A stretch of 64,000 nucleotides of DNA from Paenibacillus xylanilyticus (lineage in GTDB: Bacteria > Bacillota > Bacilli > Paenibacillales > Paenibacillaceae): positions 1 through 64,000 of the forward strand of contig NZ_JABMCB010000197.1 of NCBI RefSeq assembly GCF_013359935.1, in the 5' to 3' direction. The position numbers were made by a program, and so were the translations under genes. Of the stretch, positions 44,786-52,990 are shown one piece after another. The notes under the pieces are model-generated. The model searched no databases. It was given only the letters and a program-made list of their open reading frames with translations, and was not told where the DNA came from. Position 1 is the stretch's first letter. Each line of letters opens with the position of its first letter.

Positions 44786-45207
44786 CGCTATTCTCACTTT
44801 CTGTGTGATTTATGATTACGGTTACAAAAGAATAAAGATCCGCACCGATAACCTTTTCGGAATATATGCGGCGAGACATTAACACTCCATCCGATTATAC
44901 CATCTGACCAATCCTAGTACGTCAATTTTATGCATATTTTGGTGAGAATATATGAACAATCCACACCTGTGATTCTCCTCTTGGGATGGTATGACCACTG
45001 CTCTTCTTCGGCTGAGAGTTCATATTTGAACACATGGATATTCCTTTATACCTATTTTTAATATCTTTAAGGTCAGTCTTAGGATTCAAATTCAGGAAAC
45101 AAATAAGATATCCATTATTCTGTAAATCAATTCCTGTAATATCTTGTAGGTCTATGTTAGATTATCCATTGGAATAAAATCACATCTATAGATAGGGGAC
45201 ATGGAAC
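44786..45207. other. Intergenic control region between GH2 gene and secreted-protein gene
   Basis: No gene is visible. It holds a palindrome GTTCATATTTGAAC (45018-45031) that could be an operator for the GH2 gene. At 45128-45180 it carries the conserved promoter region shared with the paralogue at 57615. Confidence 0.5.
45128..45180 (+). promoter_or_regulatory. Promoter region conserved with the paralogue at 57615
   Basis: ATTCCTGTAAT, TATGTTAG, TTATCCA and TGGAATAAAA occur in the same order and spacing as at 57540-57590. Coding-gene divergence is much greater than divergence here, so this stretch is under selection. A sigma-A promoter (TTCCTG-N16-TATGTT) is possible. Confidence 0.5.
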
Positions 45208-45786
45208 ATGAAGAAGAGATCTTGGGTATTATCGATTATTATGAGTTTTGTTTTGCTGGGCGGGGTATTCGCTCCTGCTGGTTCCTATGCAGCTGCAGCG
45301 GAAGACACCACCACTACATATTCGGAAGATAACTACACGGAAGTGGACACGTCGGAACAAGAGCCGATTCCTAGCGCTGACGAGGAAGATTTTTTGGACT
45401 ACATGTTCGCCCTGGAGAAAACAACAGTTTATGAGAAAAAGGCTCTGGATTCCATTGGCAGCACGTATGTTACATCCGCCAACCGCAAATCCATCTTCCT
45501 GAAATTGAACAATACTGCGGTTCCCAATTACACCAAGTATGTGTCCATGCTGAAGCAGATCAAGCCGGAGAATGCGGAACTGAAAAAAATCCATGCCAAA
45601 CTCGTCAAAGGAAGCTACGCACAGCTTGAAGGATACCTGTTGTTCAAGAAATCCGTTTCCAAAACAAAAGTAAACAGTGCCCTTCTGAAGCAAGGCAATG
45701 CCAAAATTGACACAGGCATCAAAATCCTTGAGCAATACAAAAAAGAAATCCAAGCATACTCCAAAGAACTGGGCTATGATTTTTAA
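45208..45786 (+). CDS. Secreted helical protein (paralogue A)
   Basis: The 192-residue protein has a signal peptide (KKRSWVLSIIMSFVLLGGVF...SYA, to about residue 29). An acidic linker (about 30-65) and a helical domain with LFKKSVSKTKVNSALLKQGN near its end follow. It is clearly homologous to the protein at 57615-58148, sharing NRKS.FLKL.NT..PNYTK and KQGNAK. The two genes bracket the starch/cyclodextrin block. Function is unknown. RBS AGGGGAC lies 7 bases before ATG. Confidence 0.7.
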   Translation: MKKRSWVLSIIMSFVLLGGVFAPAGSYAAAAEDTTTTYSEDNYTEVDTSEQEPIPSADEEDFLDYMFALEKTTVYEKKALDSIGSTYVTSANRKSIFLKLNNTAVPNYTKYVSMLKQIKPENAELKKIHAKLVKGSYAQLEGYLLFKKSVSKTKVNSALLKQGNAKIDTGIKILEQYKKEIQAYSKELGYDF

Positions 45787-45797
45787 TGAAGCAAACT

Positions 45798-45845
45798 CCA
45801 GTCGGATAACCTGGGTAAAGGTATGATAACAGCACTGGTTTTTCA
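45798..45845 (+). terminator. Weak terminator candidate
   Basis: CCAGT pairs with ACTGG (45798-45802 with 45834-45838), followed by a five-T tract. The stem is short and the loop long. Confidence 0.35.
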
Positions 45846-45880
45846 TTTTAAATAAAATGAGATTTCAGGAAAAAAAAGTG

Positions 45881-45909
45881 TTTTCTTTTGCCGGGATAAT
45901 TCGTATAAT
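45881..45909 (+). promoter_or_regulatory. Promoter of the cyclomaltodextrinase gene
   Basis: TTTTCT, 17 bases, then a perfect TATAAT (45904-45909). A second TATAAT lies at 45915-45920. Transcription would start near 45916. Confidence 0.6.
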
Positions 45910-45915
45910 AGCCGT

Positions 45916-45979
45916 ATAATCAAAAGGCTATGCTGCCGAAAGGTACAACCTCGTGAACAATGGAGGTTGTGCCTTTTTT
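45916..45979 (+). promoter_or_regulatory. Leader attenuator upstream of cyclomaltodextrinase
   Basis: A full intrinsic terminator (AAAGGTACAACCTC with GAGGTTGTGCCTTT, then six T; 45939-45979) lies between the TATAAT boxes and the gene at 46032. AAAAGGC at 45922-45928 can instead pair with GCCTTTT at 45971-45977, breaking the terminator. This is the layout of a riboswitch or protein-controlled attenuator. The ligand is unknown and no known riboswitch family was recognised. Confidence 0.55.
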
Positions 45980-46031
45980 GCGTTTTCATGGCCGAAGTCA
46001 TCTGAATTTCATCTATAAGGAGTGATTCAAC

Positions 46032-47804
46032 ATGATTCTTGAAGCCATTTACCACCGTCCCAAATTGAACTGGTCCTATGCCTACGACCGCTCCACCATG
46101 CACCTTCGTCTTCGTTCCAAACGCGGGGATCTGGACGCCGTCATTGCCATCACCGGGGATAAGTATGGGTGGGAGCAAACCATCACCCACACCCCCATGC
46201 GAATCTTTGCCCGGGATGAGCTGTTCGATTATTGGGAAGTCGAGACCCAGCCTCCCTACCGGAGACTGCGTTACGGCTTCCAGCTGGTCGAGGGAGAGAA
46301 CAATGTATGGATGACCGAACGGGGATTCGAGGACGCCCTGCCGGATCATCCGCTGGAGTTCTTTGATTTTCCATTCATGAATCCGGTCGACATTTTTGAA
46401 CCGCCTGCCTGGGTCAAGGACGCTGTATTTTATCAGATTTTCCCTGAACGTTATGCGAATGGCGACCCATCCCTTAGTCCGAAAAACGCCGAGCCCTGGG
46501 GAGGTGAGCCTACACCGGTGAATTTCTTTGGCGGTGACCTGCAAGGGGTGCTTGATCATCTGGATCATCTGAGCCAGCTTGGCGTGAATGCGATCTATTT
46601 CTGCCCCCTGTTCGAAGCTACGACCAATCACAAATACAACACGGCCGATTATATGAAGGTGGATCCGCATTTTGGAACCAATGAACAACTGAAGGAACTG
46701 GTGGATGCCTGTCATCAGCGCGGCATACGTGTTGTTCTGGATGCCGTATTCAATCATTCCGGAAGAGAGTTTCCTCCTTTTGCTGACGTACTCGCAAACG
46801 GAGCAGCTTCCCCTTATGCTGACTGGTTCTACGTGAGGGATTGGCCGCCACGCATTGAAGATGGCATACCAACCTACGATACCTTTGCGTTTGAACCGCT
46901 CATGCCGAAGCTGAACACGGAGCATCCCGAGGTTAAGGCTTATCTGCTGGAAGTGGCACGTTACTGGATTGAGGAGATGGATATCGACGGATGGCGACTG
47001 GATGTAGCGAATGAAGTGGATCATCAGTTCTGGCGTGAATTCCGTCAAACGGTAAAAGCACTCAAGCCTGACGCCTATTTGCTCGGCGAAATTTGGCATG
47101 ATTCACTAATGTGGCTGCAGGGAGACCAATTCGATGCGGTGATGAACTACCCATTCACCAATTCCGTACTAGACTATGTCGTTCACGGCAAACTGGACGG
47201 ACTGGGCTTCGCCAATGAGATCGGTAAACTGCTCGCAGCCTATTCCCGGCCAGTGACTGAGGTTGCCTTCAATCTGCTGGGCAGCCATGATACACCCAGA
47301 CTGCTGACCTTGTGTGACGGGGATGTACGCAAGATGAAGCTTGCCGTTACACTGCTGCTCACGTATCCAGGTGCACCCTGCATCTATTACGGAGACGAAG
47401 TGGGCCTGGATGGCGGCTATGATCCTGGCTGCCGCAAATGCATGGAATGGGATGAAACCAAACAAAATCTTGAACTTCTTGATTTCTTTAAGCAGACGAT
47501 TGCCTTGCGCAAAGAGCACCCTGCACTGCGCAGCACCGAGTTGAAGATACTTCATGCCGAAGCTGGAGATCCATGTATTGCAATGGAACGGGTGGATTCA
47601 GCTGCGGGTGAACGTTTCCTCATTGTGCTGAACGCTGGTGAAGAATCCTGCAGCATAGACTTGCCGCTGACCAATCAGAGCGTCTGGCGCGATCTGTTTA
47701 CAGCCACTTCTATAGAAGCAAAGCAAAATAAATTGTCTCTGGAGCTGGAAGCATACAGCTTCTCCCTCTTGCAGCTCGATGTGAAACAGCCTGCGGAGGC
47801 CTGA
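46032..47804 (+). CDS. Cyclomaltodextrinase/neopullulanase (GH13 subfamily 20 type)
   Basis: The 590-residue cytoplasmic enzyme has no signal peptide. An N-terminal CBM34-like domain (about 1-120) typical of cyclomaltodextrinases and maltogenic amylases precedes the GH13 barrel. Regions I-IV are visible: DAVFNHS (237-243), DGWRLDVANEV (catalytic Asp324), LLGEIWHD (Glu353) and LLGSHDTPR (Asp420). It opens cyclodextrins and cleaves pullulan or maltodextrins to maltose/panose. With the secreted CGTase downstream and malEFG it completes a cyclodextrin pathway. AAGGAGTG precedes ATG. Confidence 0.9.
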   Translation: MILEAIYHRPKLNWSYAYDRSTMHLRLRSKRGDLDAVIAITGDKYGWEQTITHTPMRIFARDELFDYWEVETQPPYRRLRYGFQLVEGENNVWMTERGFEDALPDHPLEFFDFPFMNPVDIFEPPAWVKDAVFYQIFPERYANGDPSLSPKNAEPWGGEPTPVNFFGGDLQGVLDHLDHLSQLGVNAIYFCPLFEATTNHKYNTADYMKVDPHFGTNEQLKELVDACHQRGIRVVLDAVFNHSGREFPPFADVLANGAASPYADWFYVRDWPPRIEDGIPTYDTFAFEPLMPKLNTEHPEVKAYLLEVARYWIEEMDIDGWRLDVANEVDHQFWREFRQTVKALKPDAYLLGEIWHDSLMWLQGDQFDAVMNYPFTNSVLDYVVHGKLDGLGFANEIGKLLAAYSRPVTEVAFNLLGSHDTPRLLTLCDGDVRKMKLAVTLLLTYPGAPCIYYGDEVGLDGGYDPGCRKCMEWDETKQNLELLDFFKQTIALRKEHPALRSTELKILHAEAGDPCIAMERVDSAAGERFLIVLNAGEESCSIDLPLTNQSVWRDLFTATSIEAKQNKLSLELEAYSFSLLQLDVKQPAEA

Positions 47805-47922
47805 CAGGGTTCTTCCTCAAAGACTACACCATGAAGCATTAATACAGGTTATGTGTGCATCACGCAACCGCCATTGCGAACCAGCGTATCAATTTTGTCA
47901 CTGCCTCTCCTCCCTTTCCACT

Positions 47923-47966
47923 AAAAAAGCGGGCTGGACACTGAGCACGTTCAGTCCGCTTTCATT
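47923..47966 (+). terminator. Intrinsic terminator of the cyclomaltodextrinase gene
   Basis: AAAGCGGGCTGGAC pairs with GTTCAGTCCGCTTT (with one bulge), followed by CATTATAG. It is about 120 bases beyond the stop codon. Confidence 0.75.
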
Positions 47967-48014
47967 ATAGATAACCCACAGATATCTGGAAAAATAATTC
48001 TCTTAAAAAAGTTA

Positions 48015-48043
48015 TTGACATAAGATCCAATATTTCTTACGAT
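48015..48043 (+). promoter_or_regulatory. Promoter of the CGTase gene
   Basis: TTGACA (48015-48020), 17 bases, TACGAT (48038-48043). The -35 is perfect. Transcription would start near 48050, leaving a leader of about 210 bases. Confidence 0.7.
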
Positions 48044-48063
48044 AACCTTGTGATCATAACTCG

Positions 48064-48140
48064 AGGGCCATGCTTTTAAACCCCAGTGGTTTAGGACAAC
48101 CCCGGTAACTCCCGAAGGAGGTACCGGGGTTGTTGGCGTG
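48064..48140 (+). promoter_or_regulatory. Structured leader of the CGTase mRNA
   Basis: GGCCATGCT is followed by an AAACC/GGTTT hairpin and a strong 11-base stem, CAACCCCGGTA with TACCGGGGTTG (48097-48132), without a T-tract. It shares GGCYATGCT, an AGG(W)ACAACC segment and a terminal GGTTGT with the cyclomaltodextrinase leader at 45926. It may be a regulatory RNA or an mRNA-stabilising structure. The family is unknown. Confidence 0.45.
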
Positions 48141-48186
48141 TCAAAGGAGGGAAGTCTACAACCTACTGAATATCATTTTTTATACT

Positions 48187-48200
48187 TGAAAGCGCTATTA
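48187..48200 (+). promoter_or_regulatory. cre (CcpA) site before the CGTase gene
   Basis: TGAAAGCGCTATTA matches 13 of 14 positions of TGWNANCGNTNWCA, with an intact CG core. It lies 60 bases before the start codon, downstream of the promoter. This predicts roadblock-type glucose repression. Confidence 0.6.
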
Positions 48201-48260
48201 TTCAGAGCCAGATGAGTTGTTTTTGTTGAAAACTACTACATTCACGAAGGGTGGATTACC

Positions 48261-50417
48261 ATGTTTCAAATGGCCAAACGCGTTCTCCTCAGTACCACGC
48301 TAACCCTTAGCCTGCTTGCCGGCAGCGCTTTGCCTTTCCTGCCAGCTTCCGCGATCTATGCCGATCCGGATACCGCTGTCACCAACAAGCAGAACTTCAG
48401 TACCGATGTTATTTATCAAGTTTTCACCGACCGCTTCCTGGATGGTGATCCTTCCAATAACCCTACTGGAGCCGCCTATGATGCGACCTGCAGCAACCTG
48501 AAGCTGTATTGCGGAGGCGACTGGCAGGGATTGATCAACAAAATCAATGACAACTATTTCAGCGATTTGGGCGTCACGGCCCTATGGATCTCCCAACCTG
48601 TGGAGAACATCTTCGCTACCATTAACTACAGCGGCGTAACGAACACAGCCTATCACGGCTATTGGGCAAGGGATTTCAAAAAGACCAATCCGTATTTCGG
48701 GACCATGACCGATTTTCAAAATCTGATTACGACCGCTCATGCGAAAGGCATCAAAATCATTATTGATTTTGCACCGAACCATACTTCGCCTGCCATGGAA
48801 ACCGATACTTCTTTTGCCGAGAATGGCAAGCTGTACGATAACGGCAACCTGGTTGGCGGATACACCAATGATACGAACGGCTATTTCCACCACAATGGCG
48901 GCTCTGATTTCTCTACCCTTGAGAATGGCATCTACAAAAACCTCTACGATCTGGCCGATCTGAATCACAATAACAGCACGATCGATACATACTTCAAAGA
49001 CGCAATCAAGCTGTGGCTGGATATGGGCGTGGACGGCATCCGGGTCGATGCAGTGAAGCACATGCCTCAGGGCTGGCAAAAAAACTGGATGTCATCCATC
49101 TATGCGCACCAACCGGTGTTTACCTTCGGTGAATGGTTCCTGGGATCGGCTGCACCAGATGCGGATAACACGGAATTTGCCAACGAATCCGGCATGAGCC
49201 TGCTCGACTTCCGTTTCAACTCGGCCGTCCGCAACGTGTTCCGGGACAACACGTCCAACATGTACGCGCTGGATTCCATGATTACGGCTACAGCAGCTGA
49301 CTACAACCAGGTCAATGACCAGGTCACATTTATCGATAACCATGATATGGATCGTTTCAAAACAAGTGCAGTAAACAACCGCCGTCTGGAACAGGCTCTT
49401 GCCTTCACACTGACCTCACGCGGTGTGCCTGCCATCTATTATGGTACCGAGCAGTATTTGACAGGGAACGGAGACCCTGACAACCGGGGCAAAATGCCTT
49501 CCTTCTCCAAATCCACCACCGCTTTCAACGTCATCAGCAAGCTCGCACCCCTACGCAAAACCAATCCGGCCATTGCCTACGGTTCCACTCAGCAGCGCTG
49601 GATCAACAATGACGTGTATATCTATGAACGTAAATTTGGCAGCAGTGTGGCCGTCGTTGCCGTCAACCGCAATCTCACAGCTTCAGCGAACATCACGAAC
49701 CTGAGTACTTCGCTCCCAACAGGTACTTATAACGATGTACTGGGCGGCGCACTTAATGGCAGCAACATCACTTCCAGCGGAGGCAGTGTCTCTTCCTTCA
49801 CGCTGGCGGCAGGAGCTACGGCAGTCTGGGAGTATACCTCCAGTGAAACAACACCGAGCATTGGACATGTGGGTCCTGTAATGGGCAAACCAGGTAATGT
49901 GGTTACCATTGATGGACGCGGATTTGGTTCCACCAAAGGCACCGTTTACTTCGGTACAACAGCTGTTACAGGCTCGGCCATCACATCCTGGGAAGACACT
50001 CAAATCAAAGTCACCATTCCTGCTGCAGCAGCTGGTGATTACGCAGTCAAAGTGGCTGCAAATGGTGTGAACAGCAATGCCTACAACGATTTCACCATTC
50101 TTAGCGGTGATCAGGTGTCCGTACGTTTCGTGATTAACAATGCCACCACTGCTCTAGGTGAGAACATCTACCTGACAGGAAATGTGGGAGAACTGGGGAA
50201 CTGGACCACAGGTGCAGCAGCTATTGGGCCAGCCTTCAATCAGGTCATTCATGCCTACCCGACATGGTATTATGATGTAAGCGTGCCTGCCGGGAAACAG
50301 CTGGAGTTCAAATTCTTCAAAAAGAACGGCGCAACCATTACATGGGAGGGTGGCTCCAATCACACCTTTACCACACCAACCAGCGGAACAGCCACAGTGA
50401 CCGTGAACTGGCAATAG
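48261..50417 (+). CDS. cgt: Cyclomaltodextrin glucanotransferase (CGTase)
   Basis: The 718-residue secreted enzyme converts starch to cyclodextrins. Signal peptide 1-34 (cut after AIYA) precedes mature DPDTAVTNKQ. Catalytic Asp263 (GIRVDAVKH), Glu291 (FTFGEWF) and Asp363 (IDNHDM) equal mature 229, 257 and 329. The central acceptor-site aromatic Tyr229 (mature Tyr195) is present. Domains A/B/C are followed by an IPT/TIG-like D (about 535-615) and a CBM20 starch-binding E domain (about 620-718). Mature position 47 is Lys, as in alpha-cyclodextrin formers. The usual Phe after KHMP is Gln (KHMPQGW) and HDMER is HDMDR. It has a cre site and structured leader upstream and is followed by a terminator. 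Confidence 0.96.
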   Translation: MFQMAKRVLLSTTLTLSLLAGSALPFLPASAIYADPDTAVTNKQNFSTDVIYQVFTDRFLDGDPSNNPTGAAYDATCSNLKLYCGGDWQGLINKINDNYFSDLGVTALWISQPVENIFATINYSGVTNTAYHGYWARDFKKTNPYFGTMTDFQNLITTAHAKGIKIIIDFAPNHTSPAMETDTSFAENGKLYDNGNLVGGYTNDTNGYFHHNGGSDFSTLENGIYKNLYDLADLNHNNSTIDTYFKDAIKLWLDMGVDGIRVDAVKHMPQGWQKNWMSSIYAHQPVFTFGEWFLGSAAPDADNTEFANESGMSLLDFRFNSAVRNVFRDNTSNMYALDSMITATAADYNQVNDQVTFIDNHDMDRFKTSAVNNRRLEQALAFTLTSRGVPAIYYGTEQYLTGNGDPDNRGKMPSFSKSTTAFNVISKLAPLRKTNPAIAYGSTQQRWINNDVYIYERKFGSSVAVVAVNRNLTASANITNLSTSLPTGTYNDVLGGALNGSNITSSGGSVSSFTLAAGATAVWEYTSSETTPSIGHVGPVMGKPGNVVTIDGRGFGSTKGTVYFGTTAVTGSAITSWEDTQIKVTIPAAAAGDYAVKVAANGVNSNAYNDFTILSGDQVSVRFVINNATTALGENIYLTGNVGELGNWTTGAAAIGPAFNQVIHAYPTWYYDVSVPAGKQLEFKFFKKNGATITWEGGSNHTFTTPTSGTATVTVNWQ

Positions 50418-50440
50418 TTATTTCATAGTCATCATTCATA

Positions 50441-50482
50441 AAGCCCGGAGCCACACTTATACAGTGTACGCTCCGGGTTTTG
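50441..50482 (+). terminator. Intrinsic terminator of the CGTase gene
   Basis: AAGCCCGGAGC pairs with GCTCCGGGTTT (50441-50451 with 50470-50480), followed by TGCTGTTT. Confidence 0.9.
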
Positions 50483-50644
50483 CTGTTTAACGATAGGTCC
50501 GGATCGTCGATCAGAATGAGTTACACGGACAGTTAGTGCAGCAGGGGCAATATCGAGACGTGGCTTAGAGCCCACACAGGCTAACCACAATCAACTTGCC
50601 CTTAAGCCACAAAACACTTTAGCTCAGTGGAATAGAATCAATGC
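50483..50644. other. Intergenic stretch between two terminators
   Basis: No ribosome site with an open frame was found on either strand, and no conserved structure was recognised. Confidence 0.4.
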
Positions 50645-50706
50645 AAAATCAGGCACTTCCGCTGTAATGCCAGTCGACGAAAGACATGGCATCACGGAAG
50701 TGCCTG
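50645..50706 (-). terminator. Intrinsic terminator of the malEFG operon
   Basis: On the minus strand CAGGCACTTCCG pairs with CGGAAGTGCCTG around an inner ATGCCA/TGGCAT stem, then ATTTTGC. It is about 50 bases past the malG stop. Confidence 0.85.
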
Positions 50707-50756
50707 AATGAGTGGCCGTTATTATGGCGGCTGACTATGCTGTTAATGGCACGACA

Positions 50757-51593
50757 TTATCCTTTGGATGCACCGGTAGTGAGTCCTTGAACAAGGAAAC
50801 GCTGCAAGAATACAAAGAGCAATGTAATTGGAATTGCAATCAGTACGGCCCCTGCAGCAAACATCGTAAAGTTACTGTCCTGGTACCGGTTGACCAGGTC
50901 CCACATGCCTACCGCAAGCGTCCAGTTTTCCTTCGTCCGCAAAACAAGCCGGGCAAAGATAAAATCCATCCACGCGCCAGTAAAGCTGGTAAGCGCCACA
51001 TAGGTCAGCATCGGTTTGGATAGTGGCAAAATGATGCTGGTAAATACCCTCAGATGACTTGCGCCATCAATGCGTGCTGCTTCATCCAGACTGCGAGGAA
51101 TCGTATCGAAGAACCCTTTTACGATAAATCCGCCCAGTACTGCCCCCGAAGAATACACAAGGATCAGCGCGGCATGGGTGTCGAGCAATTTGATCTGCAG
51201 CAAAATAATATAGATCGCGATCATGCTCATAAAGCTTGGGAACATGCCGAGAATCAGCATGGTAGAGAGAATCGTTTGCCGTCCCCGAAATCGGAAACGG
51301 GAGAGTGCATACATGCCGAGTGTTACCATAAGGGTTGAGAAGATCATGGTGAAAAAGGCGATTTTGAGCGTGTTCAGATACCACCTGCCATACATGAACG
51401 ATGGATTATTGAACAATTCGCCATAATGGGACAGAGTGAAAGCTTCCGGCCATAAGCGCTCGCTGTACAGCGCCGCCCCCGGTCGCAGAGAAGAGAGAAA
51501 GATCCACAACACCGGATAAATGGAGACAACGGTGATAATAATCAACAGCACATAACTGAGAGTTAGGCGCATCGGGTTATTGCGTTTCTTCAT
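50757..51593 (-). CDS. malG: Maltodextrin/cyclodextrin ABC permease MalG
   Basis: The 278-residue permease has six membrane helices and the EAA loop DEAARIDGASHLRVFTSIILPLSKP (about residues 165-190). It ends QGLTTGASKG, typical of MalG. It overlaps malF by 4 bases (ATGA), so the pair is co-translated. It forms the translocation channel with MalF, powered by an MsmX/MalK-type ATPase not encoded here. Confidence 0.9.
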   Translation of the reverse strand: MKKRNNPMRLTLSYVLLIIITVVSIYPVLWIFLSSLRPGAALYSERLWPEAFTLSHYGELFNNPSFMYGRWYLNTLKIAFFTMIFSTLMVTLGMYALSRFRFRGRQTILSTMLILGMFPSFMSMIAIYIILLQIKLLDTHAALILVYSSGAVLGGFIVKGFFDTIPRSLDEAARIDGASHLRVFTSIILPLSKPMLTYVALTSFTGAWMDFIFARLVLRTKENWTLAVGMWDLVNRYQDSNFTMFAAGAVLIAIPITLLFVFLQRFLVQGLTTGASKG

Positions 51594-52945
51594 TGAATCA
51601 TGTCCTCCTCCTTAAACGATTTGGAGCGGCGGAAATTCCAGATGGAAAACGACGCAATAATGATGAAGATGATGATGCCTACGGCTGAAGCCATATTGAA
51701 TTTGTTGTTGTCCAGCGTGAGCTTGTAAAGCCAGGTCACCAGCAGGTCTGTTGCCCCTGCATACTGGTAGTCGCCGCGCAGAGGATTCCCGTTGGTCAGC
51801 AGGAAGATAACATTGAAGTTGTTGAAGTTTCCGGCAAACTGCATAATCAGCACCGGAGTTGTTGCAAAAAGAATGAATGGCATCGTGATGATCCGGAATT
51901 TCTGGAATGCGGATGCTCCGTCCACTTCAGCGGCCTCGTACAGATCACGCGGAATTGCCGTCAAGACGCCGAGGATCAGCACCATGCTGACCGGAATACC
52001 GATCCACATGTTAACCACGATAACGGTAACCTTGGCCCAGAACGGATCGGTCAACCAGGGCAGCCCCTCCAGACCAAAAGCTCTCATGTACGTATTGATC
52101 GGACCGAACTGGCCATTGAACAGATTTCGCATGAGCAGCAAGGAAATGATCTGTGGTATGGCATAAGGGAGAATAAATATGGTCCGCCACAGCTTTTTGA
52201 ACCGAATGCCCCGCTGCTCGATCAGCAGCGCCACAAGCACTCCGCCAAAATAAGTGGTCACCGTGGCCAAAATCGCCCATATCACTGTCCACGTTAATAC
52301 ACCAAAAAAGGTATGACTCCATGATTTGAGCTGAATCAGATCACTGAAAGTCTTGAACCCTACCCAATCCACGAGTTTGGCAGGCGGGATATGATCCGGT
52401 GCCGAATAGTTGGTAAACGCGAGGGTGATCGTAAACAGGATCGGCATAACCGTGAAGAAAAGAACCCCCAAAGCCGGAATGGACAAAAACAGATACGGGA
52501 AATTTTTGTCCATCATATTTCTGAGCGAAGCTGCCGCTCCCAGTGTTTTCTTCCCTTCCTCCCTCGCAAGTCCTGTGTAATACGCATCGCGAATGTTCAG
52601 GATGTAGATCAGGATAAACACAAAAAACACCAGTAGTACGATAATTCCGTCTAACAATAAAAAGATCGAATGGTCACCCCGTTGAAGCACCGTGGACCCA
52701 TTCACTTTGACAAAGCGCTGCGTATTTTCCCCCAGTGTCCATATTCCCCATACGGCCTGTGACAGGCGGGGAAGCAGGTACGCAAGCCCTGCCCCCTCCA
52801 GTAACAGTAGGCAAATCCCCTTGATCCATTGCCGATTGTACAATTGTCCAAGACCTTGCAGTATGATCGAACATATGGCCGCTGTCATCCGGTGCTGTTT
52901 TTCCCTGTTGGGCCTAACAGACACCGGGACATGCTGTTGTTTCAT
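51590..52945 (-). CDS. malF: Maltodextrin/cyclodextrin ABC permease MalF
   Basis: ATG 52945 (MKQQHVPVSVRPNREK) lies 7 bases after AGGAG. The 451-residue protein has two extra N-terminal helices and a large periplasm-side insert, typical of MalF, then the core permease with EAA loop YEAAEVDGASAFQKFRIITMP (about residue 340). It is the partner of MalG. The substrate is inferred from the neighbouring CGTase and cyclomaltodextrinase to be maltodextrins or cyclodextrins. Confidence 0.9.
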   Translation of the reverse strand: MKQQHVPVSVRPNREKQHRMTAAICSIILQGLGQLYNRQWIKGICLLLLEGAGLAYLLPRLSQAVWGIWTLGENTQRFVKVNGSTVLQRGDHSIFLLLDGIIVLLVFFVFILIYILNIRDAYYTGLAREEGKKTLGAAASLRNMMDKNFPYLFLSIPALGVLFFTVMPILFTITLAFTNYSAPDHIPPAKLVDWVGFKTFSDLIQLKSWSHTFFGVLTWTVIWAILATVTTYFGGVLVALLIEQRGIRFKKLWRTIFILPYAIPQIISLLLMRNLFNGQFGPINTYMRAFGLEGLPWLTDPFWAKVTVIVVNMWIGIPVSMVLILGVLTAIPRDLYEAAEVDGASAFQKFRIITMPFILFATTPVLIMQFAGNFNNFNVIFLLTNGNPLRGDYQYAGATDLLVTWLYKLTLDNNKFNMASAVGIIIFIIIASFSIWNFRRSKSFKEEDMIQ

Positions 52946-52990
52946 TCGCTCTCTCCTCCCCACCTTCTCCAAACCTGGTGCTTCATCCGT

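Noticed and set aside
43943..44815. 290-residue plus-strand open frame
   Set aside because: Antisense shadow of the GH2 N-terminal region.
45843..47099. 418-residue minus-strand open frame
   Set aside because: Antisense to the cyclomaltodextrinase gene, which has all four GH13 regions; no ribosome site.
48097..48132. Strong hairpin before the CGTase gene as a terminator
   Set aside because: No T-tract follows and it lies downstream of the CGTase promoter; treated as leader structure instead.
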